From Acidimicrobiia bacterium (GTDB lineage: Bacteria > Actinomycetota > Acidimicrobiia > Acidimicrobiales > AC-14), in contig JAHFUP010000002.1 in NCBI GenBank assembly GCA_023265025.1, positions 1 through 64,000 on the forward strand: a stretch of 64,000 nt of DNA, given 5' to 3'. Of the stretch, positions 1 to 7,237 are shown one piece after another; positions within the stretch are counted from its first letter, which is position 1; each line of letters begins with the position of its first letter. A program made the position numbers and the translations under genes. Below the pieces are notes generated by a model. It saw nothing but the letters and a program-made list of their open reading frames with translations, ran no database searches and had not been told where the DNA came from.

Positions 1-1
1 C

Positions 2-352
2 TTCGTGGCCGCCGAGCGCAACGACCGCGACGTGTGGGCCGATCATCGGGCTCGTTTGGAGCTTGGTCTCATCCCGCGGACGACTGCACCTGTCCTCGCC
101 CAGGTCAGCCGCTCTCCGCAACAGGTACAGCTGCGGCGCATGCTTCGGGGCTGCGACATCGTCGGTTTCGCCCCGGATGACTCCCATGAGGTCGGCGCTC
201 TCGTGAGCAAGGCATCGACGTCCGATGTCGTCGACGCCCATCTCGCCATCGTCGCCTCCAGGCGTCAGGCCACGGTCCTCACTTCTGACGTCGAAGACCT
301 GCGCCATCTTGCCGACCAGATGCCGATACCCGTCCGGATTCAACGGGTCTGA
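2..352 (+). CDS. PIN-domain (VapC-like) toxin, 5' end outside window
   Basis: This is the C-terminal part of a PIN-domain ribonuclease of the VapC type. The reading frame is open to the window edge. The visible protein begins FVAAERNDRDVW, which in full-length relatives follows the first catalytic Asp within about ten residues of the start, so probably only a few codons are missing. The later acidic residues are present: DVVDAHLAIVA carries the middle Asp and TSDVEDL the last one. A GTG at position 5 could be taken as a start but would remove the first active-site Asp, so I treat the gene as cut by the window. A cognate antitoxin would be expected just upstream, outside the window. It converges on the next gene, with 27 bases between the stops. 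Confidence 0.75.
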   Translation, partial: FVAAERNDRDVWADHRARLELGLIPRTTAPVLAQVSRSPQQVQLRRMLRGCDIVGFAPDDSHEVGALVSKASTSDVVDAHLAIVASRRQATVLTSDVEDLRHLADQMPIPVRIQRV

Positions 353-379
353 TCTCGGATACGCGCCGACGGCGGGCTG

Positions 380-829
380 CTACAGGACGTGGAACGCGAC
401 GCCATCTGCCTCGGCGGCCGCACGAAGGTTCGGTCCGACATCGTGGTGTGACACGGCGATCCCCTTGCCGAGCAGGTGGGCAGCGGCGAGCGCCTCGACC
501 ATGGCCGCCGAGAGTGACCGCCCGCCGGCACGGTGGCGAGTCCGTAAGAGCGCCATCGGCCAGGCCATGTCCCGGAGGCTCAGGACCTCGATCGAGGGGG
601 GCAGGGCGACGAGCTGGGCTCGAAAGCGCGCCTGCATGTCCTCCGGCAACGAGGCGACCGGACCGGACAGCTTGCCGAGGACGGTCGGATGGGCGAACGA
701 CGAGCACAGGCGGAACAGCCACAGGCCCGTGGTGGCCACGCCGTCGGGCGCCAGTCCATCGAGGGTCTCGTCGCGATGGCCGACGAGGATGTCGCGCAGC
801 AGGTGATCGTCGACAACCGTCCCCGGCAC
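380..829 (-). CDS. PIN-like toxin of a type II toxin-antitoxin pair
   Basis: The 149-residue protein starts at a GTG that overlaps the stop of the AbrB-type antitoxin gene by one base (TAGTG), a sign of translational coupling. Its N-terminus (TVVDDHLLRDIL) and C-terminal segment (AMVEALAAAHLLGKGIAVS, then HHDVGPNL) have the alpha/beta layout of PIN-fold toxins, with an acidic residue near the start and another late. It is more divergent than ordinary VapC and lacks an obvious complete four-acid set. Position, size and coupling make a toxin role likely; RNase activity is inference. I recall similar pairs in other actinobacteria. Confidence 0.6.
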   Translation of the reverse strand: MPGTVVDDHLLRDILVGHRDETLDGLAPDGVATTGLWLFRLCSSFAHPTVLGKLSGPVASLPEDMQARFRAQLVALPPSIEVLSLRDMAWPMALLRTRHRAGGRSLSAAMVEALAAAHLLGKGIAVSHHDVGPNLRAAAEADGVAFHVL

Positions 830-1065
830 TACGTCGTGGCGAGATCGGGATCGTCGAGGCCCGCCACGAACGCCACGTGGTCCTCGGCCGACAGAGCTGC
901 GTCAAGCAGCCCAGCTCGCCTGCCGGGAGGAAGGAGGACAACGGCGTCACCGAGATCGACCAAGGTCACACGTCCGCCGTGATCGAGGCCCCACCGGTGG
1001 CGGACAGCGGCCGGGACGGACATCTGGCCGCTGGAGGAGACGAGGAATTCCGAGACTGCGGGCAT
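829..1065 (-). CDS. AbrB/MazE-type antitoxin
   Basis: This 78-residue protein has a swapped-hairpin (SpoVT-AbrB) DNA-binding domain at its N-terminus: VSSSGQMSVPAAVRHRWGL matches the family pattern in which a Ser/Gly-rich strand precedes the Pro-Ala-Xaa-Val-Arg turn. The C-terminus would bind the toxin encoded immediately downstream. I chose the ATG at 1065 because GGAG lies about nine bases before it. An ATG at 1098 is also in frame, but it overlaps the predicted -10 box and the operator-like palindrome. Autoregulation through that palindrome is expected for the family. Confidence 0.7.
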   Translation of the reverse strand: MPAVSEFLVSSSGQMSVPAAVRHRWGLDHGGRVTLVDLGDAVVLLPPGRRAGLLDAALSAEDHVAFVAGLDDPDLATT

Positions 1066-1081
1066 CGCCCCACTCCGATCT

Positions 1082-1108
1082 ACTTGGTGAGTAAGCATTT
1101 TACCAAGT
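1082..1108 (-). promoter_or_regulatory. Promoter and inverted-repeat operator of the AbrB/PIN pair
   Basis: ACTTGGT (1082-1088) and ACCAAGT (1102-1108) form a perfect 7-bp inverted repeat around a 13-base centre. Read on the minus strand the centre contains TAAAAT (1102 to 1097), a good -10 box about 30 bases before the antitoxin ATG. A palindrome over the -10 box fits autorepression by the toxin-antitoxin complex. Confidence 0.5.
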
Positions 1109-1116
1109 GTGGAGCA

Positions 1117-2022
1117 TTACGGCCCGCGCCCGGCGATGTCGGCGATCGCCGCCACCGTGCCGGGAAGGGCGACCAGGCTGATGACCGCGAGTCCTACCCG
1201 GCCCGCGGTTCGCGCGGCGGCGGAGCGCAGGAAGTCGACGAGCGGTCGGAGTCGGCTCACGAGGACAACGACGGCGCCCACTGCGGCCACGAGCACGAAG
1301 ACGGGGAAGACCGGGAGCATGAGCAGCAGGGGGGCGTACGGCGCCATGGAGCGCACGTTCCATGACGGCAGCTGCAGCACCAGGCTGTAGCGCCCGGCGA
1401 TGGCGGCAACGAGCATTCCGTGGAAGATGACGACCGCCCCGAACACCACCAGCGCAACCCACCCGGGCCCGACGATGTCGAAGTCCGGGTTGTCGGAGCG
1501 CAACGGATCGATGCGGGTGGCCGCCAGCACGAGGAGCAGCATGCCGAACGCCAGCCCGCCCAACCGCCCGGCCGGCAGCCATCTCCGGATGACGAGATAC
1601 AGCGCGCCGGTTGCCGCCCCGAAGAACAGGGCGGTGAAGAGGACGAACGAGATGGTGCCGCTGGCCGTGATGCGACCGACGATCTCTTCGGCTTCAGTCT
1701 CCCGGCCCTGGGCCGCGTCGCCGGCGGTGGCGGCGAGCAGACGCATGGCCAGGCGACCGCCGGGGCCGCTCACGAGAAGGCCGGCGCCGACTCCTGACCC
1801 GATCGCCAGCGTGACCGATCGCAAGTAGCGACGGGCCACGTCGCCGGCGGTCGGCGGGCTCGCCTCCCCATCGGAGGGCGGGGCATGGAAGTCCGTCCCG
1901 CCCCACCGGGCCACACCCACCAGGCCGAGGACGGCGAGCAGCCCGCAGATCACGACGATGATCACGGACCATTGTCGCGTGGGCAAGACTCTCCAGTTCT
2001 CCAGAACTCCGGTTCGGTGCAT
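1117..2022 (-). CDS. Multi-pass membrane protein of unknown function
   Basis: I do not recognise the family. Several hydrophobic segments are visible, among them WSVIIVVICGLLAVLGLVGV near the N-terminus, FVLFTALFFGAATGALYLVI in the middle, WVALVVFGAVVIFHGMLVAA, and two at the C-terminus. A longer soluble loop rich in Gly, Glu and Arg follows the second hydrophobic stretch. The gene is last in a minus-strand run and its start at 2022 overlaps the end of the CcmF-like gene by 61 bases. The first 12 or so residues are encoded by the right flank of an inverted repeat, so the true start may lie a little downstream. Membrane location is clear; role unknown. Confidence 0.6.
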   Translation of the reverse strand: MHRTGVLENWRVLPTRQWSVIIVVICGLLAVLGLVGVARWGGTDFHAPPSDGEASPPTAGDVARRYLRSVTLAIGSGVGAGLLVSGPGGRLAMRLLAATAGDAAQGRETEAEEIVGRITASGTISFVLFTALFFGAATGALYLVIRRWLPAGRLGGLAFGMLLLVLAATRIDPLRSDNPDFDIVGPGWVALVVFGAVVIFHGMLVAAIAGRYSLVLQLPSWNVRSMAPYAPLLLMLPVFPVFVLVAAVGAVVVLVSRLRPLVDFLRSAAARTAGRVGLAVISLVALPGTVAAIADIAGRGP

Positions 2023-3917
2023 TTCTGGTCGTGAAATTGGCGATCTCGGTCGGAATCACGACCGAAAATGCACCCGAAGGCAGCAGTCAGTTGCGCCGGG
2101 CCCGGCCGGCGCAGGCTCAGGGCCAGGCCGGCGACGACCAGCAGGCCACCCCACCAGACGAGCTGCATGAGTGGTGCGACGCCGACCTCGACGACCGCGG
2201 TGGCGCCGCCGTCGCCCACGGAGCGCAGGGCGACCTGGACGTCGGCGAGGGGCGTGGACCTCAGCGCCGCGACGGACACGCGCTGGCCGGTGTCCGACAC
2301 GAGGGCGACGGGGCGGAGCGTGGCGACCGGGTCGCCGTGGCGGCGCAGGGCGAGGTTGGCCTGCGCGGCCCGGCCACCGTCCAGGGCGGCAGCCGGCACG
2401 ACGTCGAGCAGTTGCAGCGCCCAGCCCCGCACCTCGACGGACTGCCCCGGCGCCAGCGGGGCCGTGACGTGGGCGCCGGTCGTCGTGCCGGCGACGCCGG
2501 CCAGCAGGACGGTCACGCCGAGGTGGGCGAGGGGCCAGCGGGCCCGGGGCCGGCGTCGCCACTCGGCGACGGTGAGGGCGGCGGCGCCGGCGGCGAGGCC
2601 GACGGTGAGGACGGCGAGGGGCCGGCGCTCGACGAACCAGGCGCCGGCGACAGCAGCGGCGACCAGGCCGGCGGCGGCCGGACGGAGCCGTCGTGCCAGC
2701 TCGGGGGCCGGCGTGGCCTGCCAGCCCAGTCGTGGGCCGACACCGAGGACGGCCAGCAGCGCCACGACGAGCGGCGCGGTGACCAGGGCGAAGTACCGGC
2801 CGGTGACGACCACCCGATCGCCGGTGAGCCAGCGCGTAATGACAGGGAACAGAGTGCCGAAGCCGATCACCAGGACCAGGCCCGCGAGCAGCAGGTTGTT
2901 GGCCGCGACGGCACCCTGTGCTGGCCCGATGTGCGTCGCCGGTCCCGCCCGCCGGCGGACGAGCAGCACGACCGCCACCACGACGACGACCGCCAAGGCC
3001 GTCCCCAGCACCCGGCCCACGGCCCGCGCCTCGGCGAACGCGTGGACCGACGCCGACGCGCCGGAACGGGTCAGGAACGACCCGAGCAGCCCGAGGACGA
3101 AGGCGGACACGGCCAACCCCGCGGCCACCGGCGACGACCCACTCCGCCGGCGGGCCACGACCGCGGCGTGCAGGAACGCCACCCCCGCCAGCCACGGCAA
3201 CAGCCCGCCGTTCTCCACCGGGTCCCAGGCCCAGTACCCGCCCCACCCCAGCTCGACGTAGGCCCAGTGCGCCCCGGCCACCAGCCCCGCAGAGAGCAGG
3301 ACCAGGCTCACGCCCGTCGATCGCACCGCCGGCGCCAACCACGCCGGGTCCCGGCGGACGAGGCCGGCGACGGCCAGCGCGAACGGGACCAGCAGGCCGA
3401 CGGCGCCGGCGTAAAGCATCGGCGGGTGGTACAGCATCGCCGGGTGCAGCAGCACCGGGTTGAGGCCGCCGCCGTCGATGGCGGGGATCGCCAGGCGCTC
3501 GAACGGCCGGCTGACCAGCACGAGCAGCCCACCGAAGACGACCAGGTACGCCCCGAACACTGCGTAGGTGGTCGCGGCCAGCGCCGGCACCCGCCGGCGG
3601 ACCACCGCTCCGGCCACCACCGCCCACGCCGCCGCCATCCACGTCCACAGCAGCAACGACCCGGCCATGCCGCCCCACAGCCCGGCCAGCCGGTACGGCC
3701 ACGATGTGGCCCGGCTGGTGTGGTTGGCGACGTAGACGAGCGAGCCGTCGACGTTCACCAACGCCTTCGCCAGCAGGACCAGCGCCACCGACAACCCGGC
3801 GAGGGCCACGCCGGCGGCCCGGCCGGCGCCGGCGGTCCGGCCCCGCAGCGCCAGGGCCACGGTGGCCCCACCGCCGGCGAAGGCGACCACCAACGCCGCC
3901 GGCCCGAGGCCGTTCAC
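1962..3917 (-). CDS. ccmF: CcmF/CcsA-family cytochrome c biogenesis protein
   Basis: The 651-residue, very hydrophobic protein belongs to the CcmF/CcsA haem-handling family, which delivers haem to apocytochrome c at the outer face of the membrane. The tryptophan-rich signature is explicit: WAYVELGWGGYWAWDPVEN, preceded by NPVLLHPAMLYHPPMLYAG with candidate haem-ligand histidines; about a dozen hydrophobic segments follow the usual CcmF layout. A periplasmic stretch precedes the last helix (VWWGGLLVVAGLALSLRRPG). About 40 polar residues follow this helix, encoded by the inverted repeat at 2017-2073, and look like a read-through tail. The gene starts 25 bases after the GNAT gene on the same strand. 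No other cytochrome c maturation gene is in the window, so the call stays at family level. Confidence 0.82.
   Translation of the reverse strand: MNGLGPAALVVAFAGGGATVALALRGRTAGAGRAAGVALAGLSVALVLLAKALVNVDGSLVYVANHTSRATSWPYRLAGLWGGMAGSLLLWTWMAAAWAVVAGAVVRRRVPALAATTYAVFGAYLVVFGGLLVLVSRPFERLAIPAIDGGGLNPVLLHPAMLYHPPMLYAGAVGLLVPFALAVAGLVRRDPAWLAPAVRSTGVSLVLLSAGLVAGAHWAYVELGWGGYWAWDPVENGGLLPWLAGVAFLHAAVVARRRSGSSPVAAGLAVSAFVLGLLGSFLTRSGASASVHAFAEARAVGRVLGTALAVVVVVAVVLLVRRRAGPATHIGPAQGAVAANNLLLAGLVLVIGFGTLFPVITRWLTGDRVVVTGRYFALVTAPLVVALLAVLGVGPRLGWQATPAPELARRLRPAAAGLVAAAVAGAWFVERRPLAVLTVGLAAGAAALTVAEWRRRPRARWPLAHLGVTVLLAGVAGTTTGAHVTAPLAPGQSVEVRGWALQLLDVVPAAALDGGRAAQANLALRRHGDPVATLRPVALVSDTGQRVSVAALRSTPLADVQVALRSVGDGGATAVVEVGVAPLMQLVWWGGLLVVAGLALSLRRPGPAQLTAAFGCIFGRDSDRDRQFHDQKCTEPEFWRTGESCPRDNGP
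2017..2073. repeat. Inverted repeat built from a GTGCATTTTCGGTCGTGA-like motif
   Basis: GTGCATTTCTGGTCGTGA (2017-2034) faces TCACGACCGAAAATGCAC (2056-2073). The arms match at 16 of 18 positions and enclose 21 bases. The element lies inside the 3' end of the CcmF-like frame, where it encodes an atypical tail, and at the start of the next gene. Related copies occur at 9458-9492 and 45551-45568. Confidence 0.7.
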
Positions 3918-3942
3918 GTCAGAGGCTCAGCCGTTCAGAAGG

Positions 3943-4374
3943 TCAGCCGGACCAGCGGTAGACGTTCGTCTCGCGCTCGACGAACCCGAGCCGGCGGTAC
4001 AGGCGGTTCGCCGCCTCCCGGGACGGCCGCGAGGTCAGGTCCACCGTGCGGGCGCCGGCCGCCGACGCCCGGTTCAGCGCCTCCCGGCAGAGGATCTCGG
4101 CCACGCCGCGGCCCCTCGATCCCTCGTCGGTGACGACGTCCTCGATCCACGCCCGCACGCCGGTGGGGATGCGGAACAGGACAAGCGTGAGGCTGCCGAC
4201 CAGGCCCTTCTCAGGGTCGCGGGCCATGAGCAGGATCGTCGCCGGCGACCGGACCATCTCCGCCAGCTCGCTCCCGCCGGGCGCCGGCGCCGATCGGGAC
4301 AGCTGCGGGGTGAGGACGCGGAACGCCGCCACCAGCTCCGGGGTGACAGCCTTCGCCTCCTCGACGACGACCAC
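3943..4374 (-). CDS. GNAT-family N-acetyltransferase
   Basis: This 143-residue protein is a single GNAT domain that would transfer an acetyl group from acetyl-CoA to an unknown amine. The acetyl-CoA loop is visible as SRGRGVAEILCREALNRA (consensus R/Q-x-x-G-x-G/A), after the beta-strand IEDVVTDEG; the C-terminal ANRLYRRLGFVERETNVYRW is the usual 'A..LY...GF' end. The GTG start overlaps the TAG stop of the CBS-citrate synthase gene by one base, so the two are probably translationally coupled. Substrate cannot be read from sequence. Confidence 0.82.
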   Translation of the reverse strand: MVVVEEAKAVTPELVAAFRVLTPQLSRSAPAPGGSELAEMVRSPATILLMARDPEKGLVGSLTLVLFRIPTGVRAWIEDVVTDEGSRGRGVAEILCREALNRASAAGARTVDLTSRPSREAANRLYRRLGFVERETNVYRWSG

Positions 4375-5918
4375 TAAATGTCGGGGACGGGAACCGGCGG
4401 GGGCGGGCCAGCGTAGTGGGCGCTGGGACGGATGAGCCGGTTGTCGCCGGCCTGCTCGAGGATGTGCGACGTCCAGCCGATGACCCGGCTGGACGTGAAG
4501 GTCGGCGTGAACAGCGTGCGGGGCAGGCCGACGTTGTCCATGACCACGCCGGCGTAGAACTCGACGTTGGCATACAGGTGGCGGCCGGGCTTGAGCTCGG
4601 CCAGCACCTCGACGACGGTCCTCTCGACCTTCTTGGCGAAGTCGACCATGTCGCCGCCCAGGCGCTCGGCCACGCCGCGCAGCATGAGCGAGCGGGGGTC
4701 GTCGGTCTTGTAGATGCGGTGGCCGAAGCCCATGATCCGCTCGCCCTTCTCGACCGAGGCCCGGATCCACGCCTCGGCCTTGTCGGGCGTGCCGATGGCG
4801 TCGAGCATGTCGAGGGCCCGGCTGGGCGCACCGCCGTGCAGCGGGCCGGACAGGGCGCCGATGGCGCCGACGACGGCCGAACCCAGGTCGGCTCCGGTGG
4901 AGGTGATGACCCGGGCGGTGAAGGTCGAGGAGTTGAACCCGTGGTCGGTCGTCGAGATCAGGTACTGCTCGATGGCCCGGGCGTGGCCGGGGTCGGGCTC
5001 CTCGCCCGTCAGCATGTAGAGGTAGTTCGCCGCGTAGTCCAGGTCGGGGTGCGGGTCGATGGGCTCGAGGCCCTGGTTCAGACGGTACAGCGCCATGATC
5101 AGCGTCGGCATGACCGCGCTGGTCTGCATGGCGTTGGCGTGGAGCTCCTCGGGGCTGATGTCGAGCCACGACTTGAAGTCGAGGGCGTAGGCAAAAAGCG
5201 AGTAGGCGCTGCGGAGCGCGTCGAGGGGGACGAAGTGCTCGCCGGCGGTGGCGATGGCGGGTAGCAGGCCCTTGACCGTCGGGGGGATGTTGCGCAGCGA
5301 CCGGATCTCGGCGGCGAAGGCCGCCCGCTCCTCGGGCGAGGGCAGGTGGCCCTCGTAGAGGAGGTGCCACACGTCTTCCAGCGACCGCTTCTCGGCCAGC
5401 TCCACGGCGTTGTATTCGCGGTAGTGGTAGAAGCCCTCCTGACCGCGGACGTCGCCGACCTCGGTCTCGGCCACGACCACGCCCTCGAGGCCCCGCTTGG
5501 CCTCGATGGCCCCCGGGTGCTCGACCTTCAGAACCTGGCCCAGCTTGAACATGTCCCGGATGGACACGACGCCGACCAGTGCGCCGTCCTTCACCACCGG
5601 GAAGTGCCGGTAGCCGTGCTGGTTCAGGCTCTCGAACGCGGCCTGGACGTCGAGCTCAGGCGGGACGACGTCGGCCTCGGGCGTCATCCAGTCCGACACT
5701 TTGGCGGTGGAGAGGTCAGCACCCGACGCGCCGGCCCGCACGAGGTCGCGCTCGGTGAGGATGCCGACCGGCTGGCCGGGATCGCAGACGACGATCGAGC
5801 CCACGCCCCGCTCGATCATCCTCGCCGACGCCTTGGACAGGTCGTCGGTTCGGGACGCGGTGAGCACGTCCGCCGTCATGACATCCGCCACCGTGCGTAC
5901 CTTGGCTCCGTCAGCCAT
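4374..5918 (-). CDS. CBS-domain/citrate synthase fusion
   Basis: The 514-residue protein joins two CBS domains (about residues 8-122) to a full citrate-synthase-type domain (about 140-514). Citrate synthases condense acetyl-CoA with oxaloacetate; CBS pairs bind adenine nucleotides, so allosteric control by AMP/ATP or a similar ligand is a reasonable inference. Active-site histidines are present in GPLHGGAPSRAL (His361) and GFGHRIYKTDDPR (His400). At the usual catalytic Asp the protein has Glu453 (YANVEFYAG), a variant I associate with actinobacterial CitA-type paralogues. It may use another acyl-CoA, for example as a methylcitrate synthase. The ATG at 5918 has GAGGAGGT upstream and overlaps the MFS gene's end by 8 bases. 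Confidence 0.88.
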   Translation of the reverse strand: MADGAKVRTVADVMTADVLTASRTDDLSKASARMIERGVGSIVVCDPGQPVGILTERDLVRAGASGADLSTAKVSDWMTPEADVVPPELDVQAAFESLNQHGYRHFPVVKDGALVGVVSIRDMFKLGQVLKVEHPGAIEAKRGLEGVVVAETEVGDVRGQEGFYHYREYNAVELAEKRSLEDVWHLLYEGHLPSPEERAAFAAEIRSLRNIPPTVKGLLPAIATAGEHFVPLDALRSAYSLFAYALDFKSWLDISPEELHANAMQTSAVMPTLIMALYRLNQGLEPIDPHPDLDYAANYLYMLTGEEPDPGHARAIEQYLISTTDHGFNSSTFTARVITSTGADLGSAVVGAIGALSGPLHGGAPSRALDMLDAIGTPDKAEAWIRASVEKGERIMGFGHRIYKTDDPRSLMLRGVAERLGGDMVDFAKKVERTVVEVLAELKPGRHLYANVEFYAGVVMDNVGLPRTLFTPTFTSSRVIGWTSHILEQAGDNRLIRPSAHYAGPPPPVPVPDI

Positions 5919-7170
5919 CCGACCTCCTCGTATGCGCGAGGGCATCGTACCGGGCCAGTTCGGGCACGAACCGCACGAGGGCCAAGACACCCACCATGCA
6001 GGCCACGCCGCCCGATACCACCGAGAACCGGGCGGACGTCAGGGCGGCCACCGCGCCGGCCTCAGCGTCGCCCAGCTGGGGACCGCCGGTGACGACCGCG
6101 ATGTGGACCGACGACAGCCGGCCCCGGAGCGCGTCGGGCACAGACAGCTGCAGGATCGTGTTGCGGAACACTGCGGAGACGACGTCGGCGGCGCCGGCGA
6201 GGGCGAGCATCAGCAGGCCCAGGGGCAGCCACGGGACGAGCCCGAAGGCGGCGATCGCCGCACCCCACACCAGGACGGCGATGATGACGGCCATGCCCTG
6301 CCGGCGCACCCGTCCGACCCAGCCGGTGAGGAGCGCGCCGACGAGCGCGCCGGCGCCCGGCGCGGCGTAGAGCAGGCCGACGGTGGCGGCGCCGCCACCG
6401 AAGAACCCGGTGCCCAAGGCGGGGAACAGCGCCCGGGGCATGCCGAACACCATGGCGTCGATGTCGATCAGGAACGTGCTCACCAGCAAACGCCGGCCCT
6501 TGAGGTAGCGCAGGCCCTCGCCGACGGACGCCAGACTGGCGCGGGTCCCGCCGCCTTCGGGGGGCTGCGGGGCGATCATCAGGAGGGCGGCGACCGCCGC
6601 CCCGAAGCTGACCACGTCGATCCAGTAGGCGGCGGCCAGGCTGATCTGGCCGATGATCACGCCGGCCAGCGCCGGCCCGAGCACCTGGCCGATCTGGAAC
6701 TGGATCTGGCCGAGGGCGAAGGCGGCGGGCAAGAGCTCGTGCCCGACCATCCGGGGGATCATGGCGCCGCGGGTCGGAAGGTCGACGCCGGCCAGGCCGG
6801 CCGACAGGGCGGCGAGGACGTAGATCGGCCACAGGCGGGGCGACGACAGTCCGGCATTGACAGCCAGGCCGGCGCTGGTCGCCGCCGACAGGAGCTGGGT
6901 GACCAGCAGCAGCTTGCGCCGGTCGACCGCGTCGGCGATGGCCCCGCCGGCGAGCGAAAGCGTGACCAGCGGGAGGAGCGTGACCAGCCCCACCATGCCG
7001 ACGGCCAACGACGACTTGGTGATGGTGAAGACCTGGAACGGGATGGCGACGATCGTGAGCTGGCGGCCGAGGTAGGACACGCTGTTGCCGGCGAACAGCA
7101 GCCGGAAGTCCCGCGACGCCCGCAGCGGCGTCAGGTCGGCCAGCAGTCGCGGACGGGGCGGCCGGCGCAT
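5911..7170 (-). CDS. MFS transporter, probable drug/siderophore exporter
   Basis: This is a 419-residue major facilitator superfamily protein with about twelve hydrophobic segments. The EntS-like features are the N-terminal FRLLFAGNSVSYLGRQL, the loop-2/3 signature GGAIADAVDRRKLL, and the mid-protein LGPALAGVIIG. It probably exports a small hydrophobic compound by proton antiport. It is the first gene of the minus-strand run and its last codons overlap the start of the CBS-citrate synthase gene. An AAGGA about ten bases before the ATG serves as ribosome-binding site. A 67-base spacer separates it from the divergent plus-strand gene at 7238. Confidence 0.8.
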   Translation of the reverse strand: MRRPPRPRLLADLTPLRASRDFRLLFAGNSVSYLGRQLTIVAIPFQVFTITKSSLAVGMVGLVTLLPLVTLSLAGGAIADAVDRRKLLLVTQLLSAATSAGLAVNAGLSSPRLWPIYVLAALSAGLAGVDLPTRGAMIPRMVGHELLPAAFALGQIQFQIGQVLGPALAGVIIGQISLAAAYWIDVVSFGAAVAALLMIAPQPPEGGGTRASLASVGEGLRYLKGRRLLVSTFLIDIDAMVFGMPRALFPALGTGFFGGGAATVGLLYAAPGAGALVGALLTGWVGRVRRQGMAVIIAVLVWGAAIAAFGLVPWLPLGLLMLALAGAADVVSAVFRNTILQLSVPDALRGRLSSVHIAVVTGGPQLGDAEAGAVAALTSARFSVVSGGVACMVGVLALVRFVPELARYDALAHTRRSDG

Positions 7171-7237
7171 CTCGGCATCCTTGCAGCACCCGCCGGCGCT
7201 TCCTCAAGCCGGTCGACGTGCGGGTCGATGAGATAGG

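Noticed and set aside
1066-1098. Antitoxin start at the ATG at 1098
   Set aside because: That ATG is part of the TAAAAT promoter box and palindrome, while the ATG at 1065 has a ribosome-binding site.
2031-4133. 700-codon plus-strand open frame
   Set aside because: It lies opposite the CcmF-like and GNAT genes, is rich in Arg/Gly/Asp/Gln without domains, and is the usual antisense shadow in high-GC DNA.
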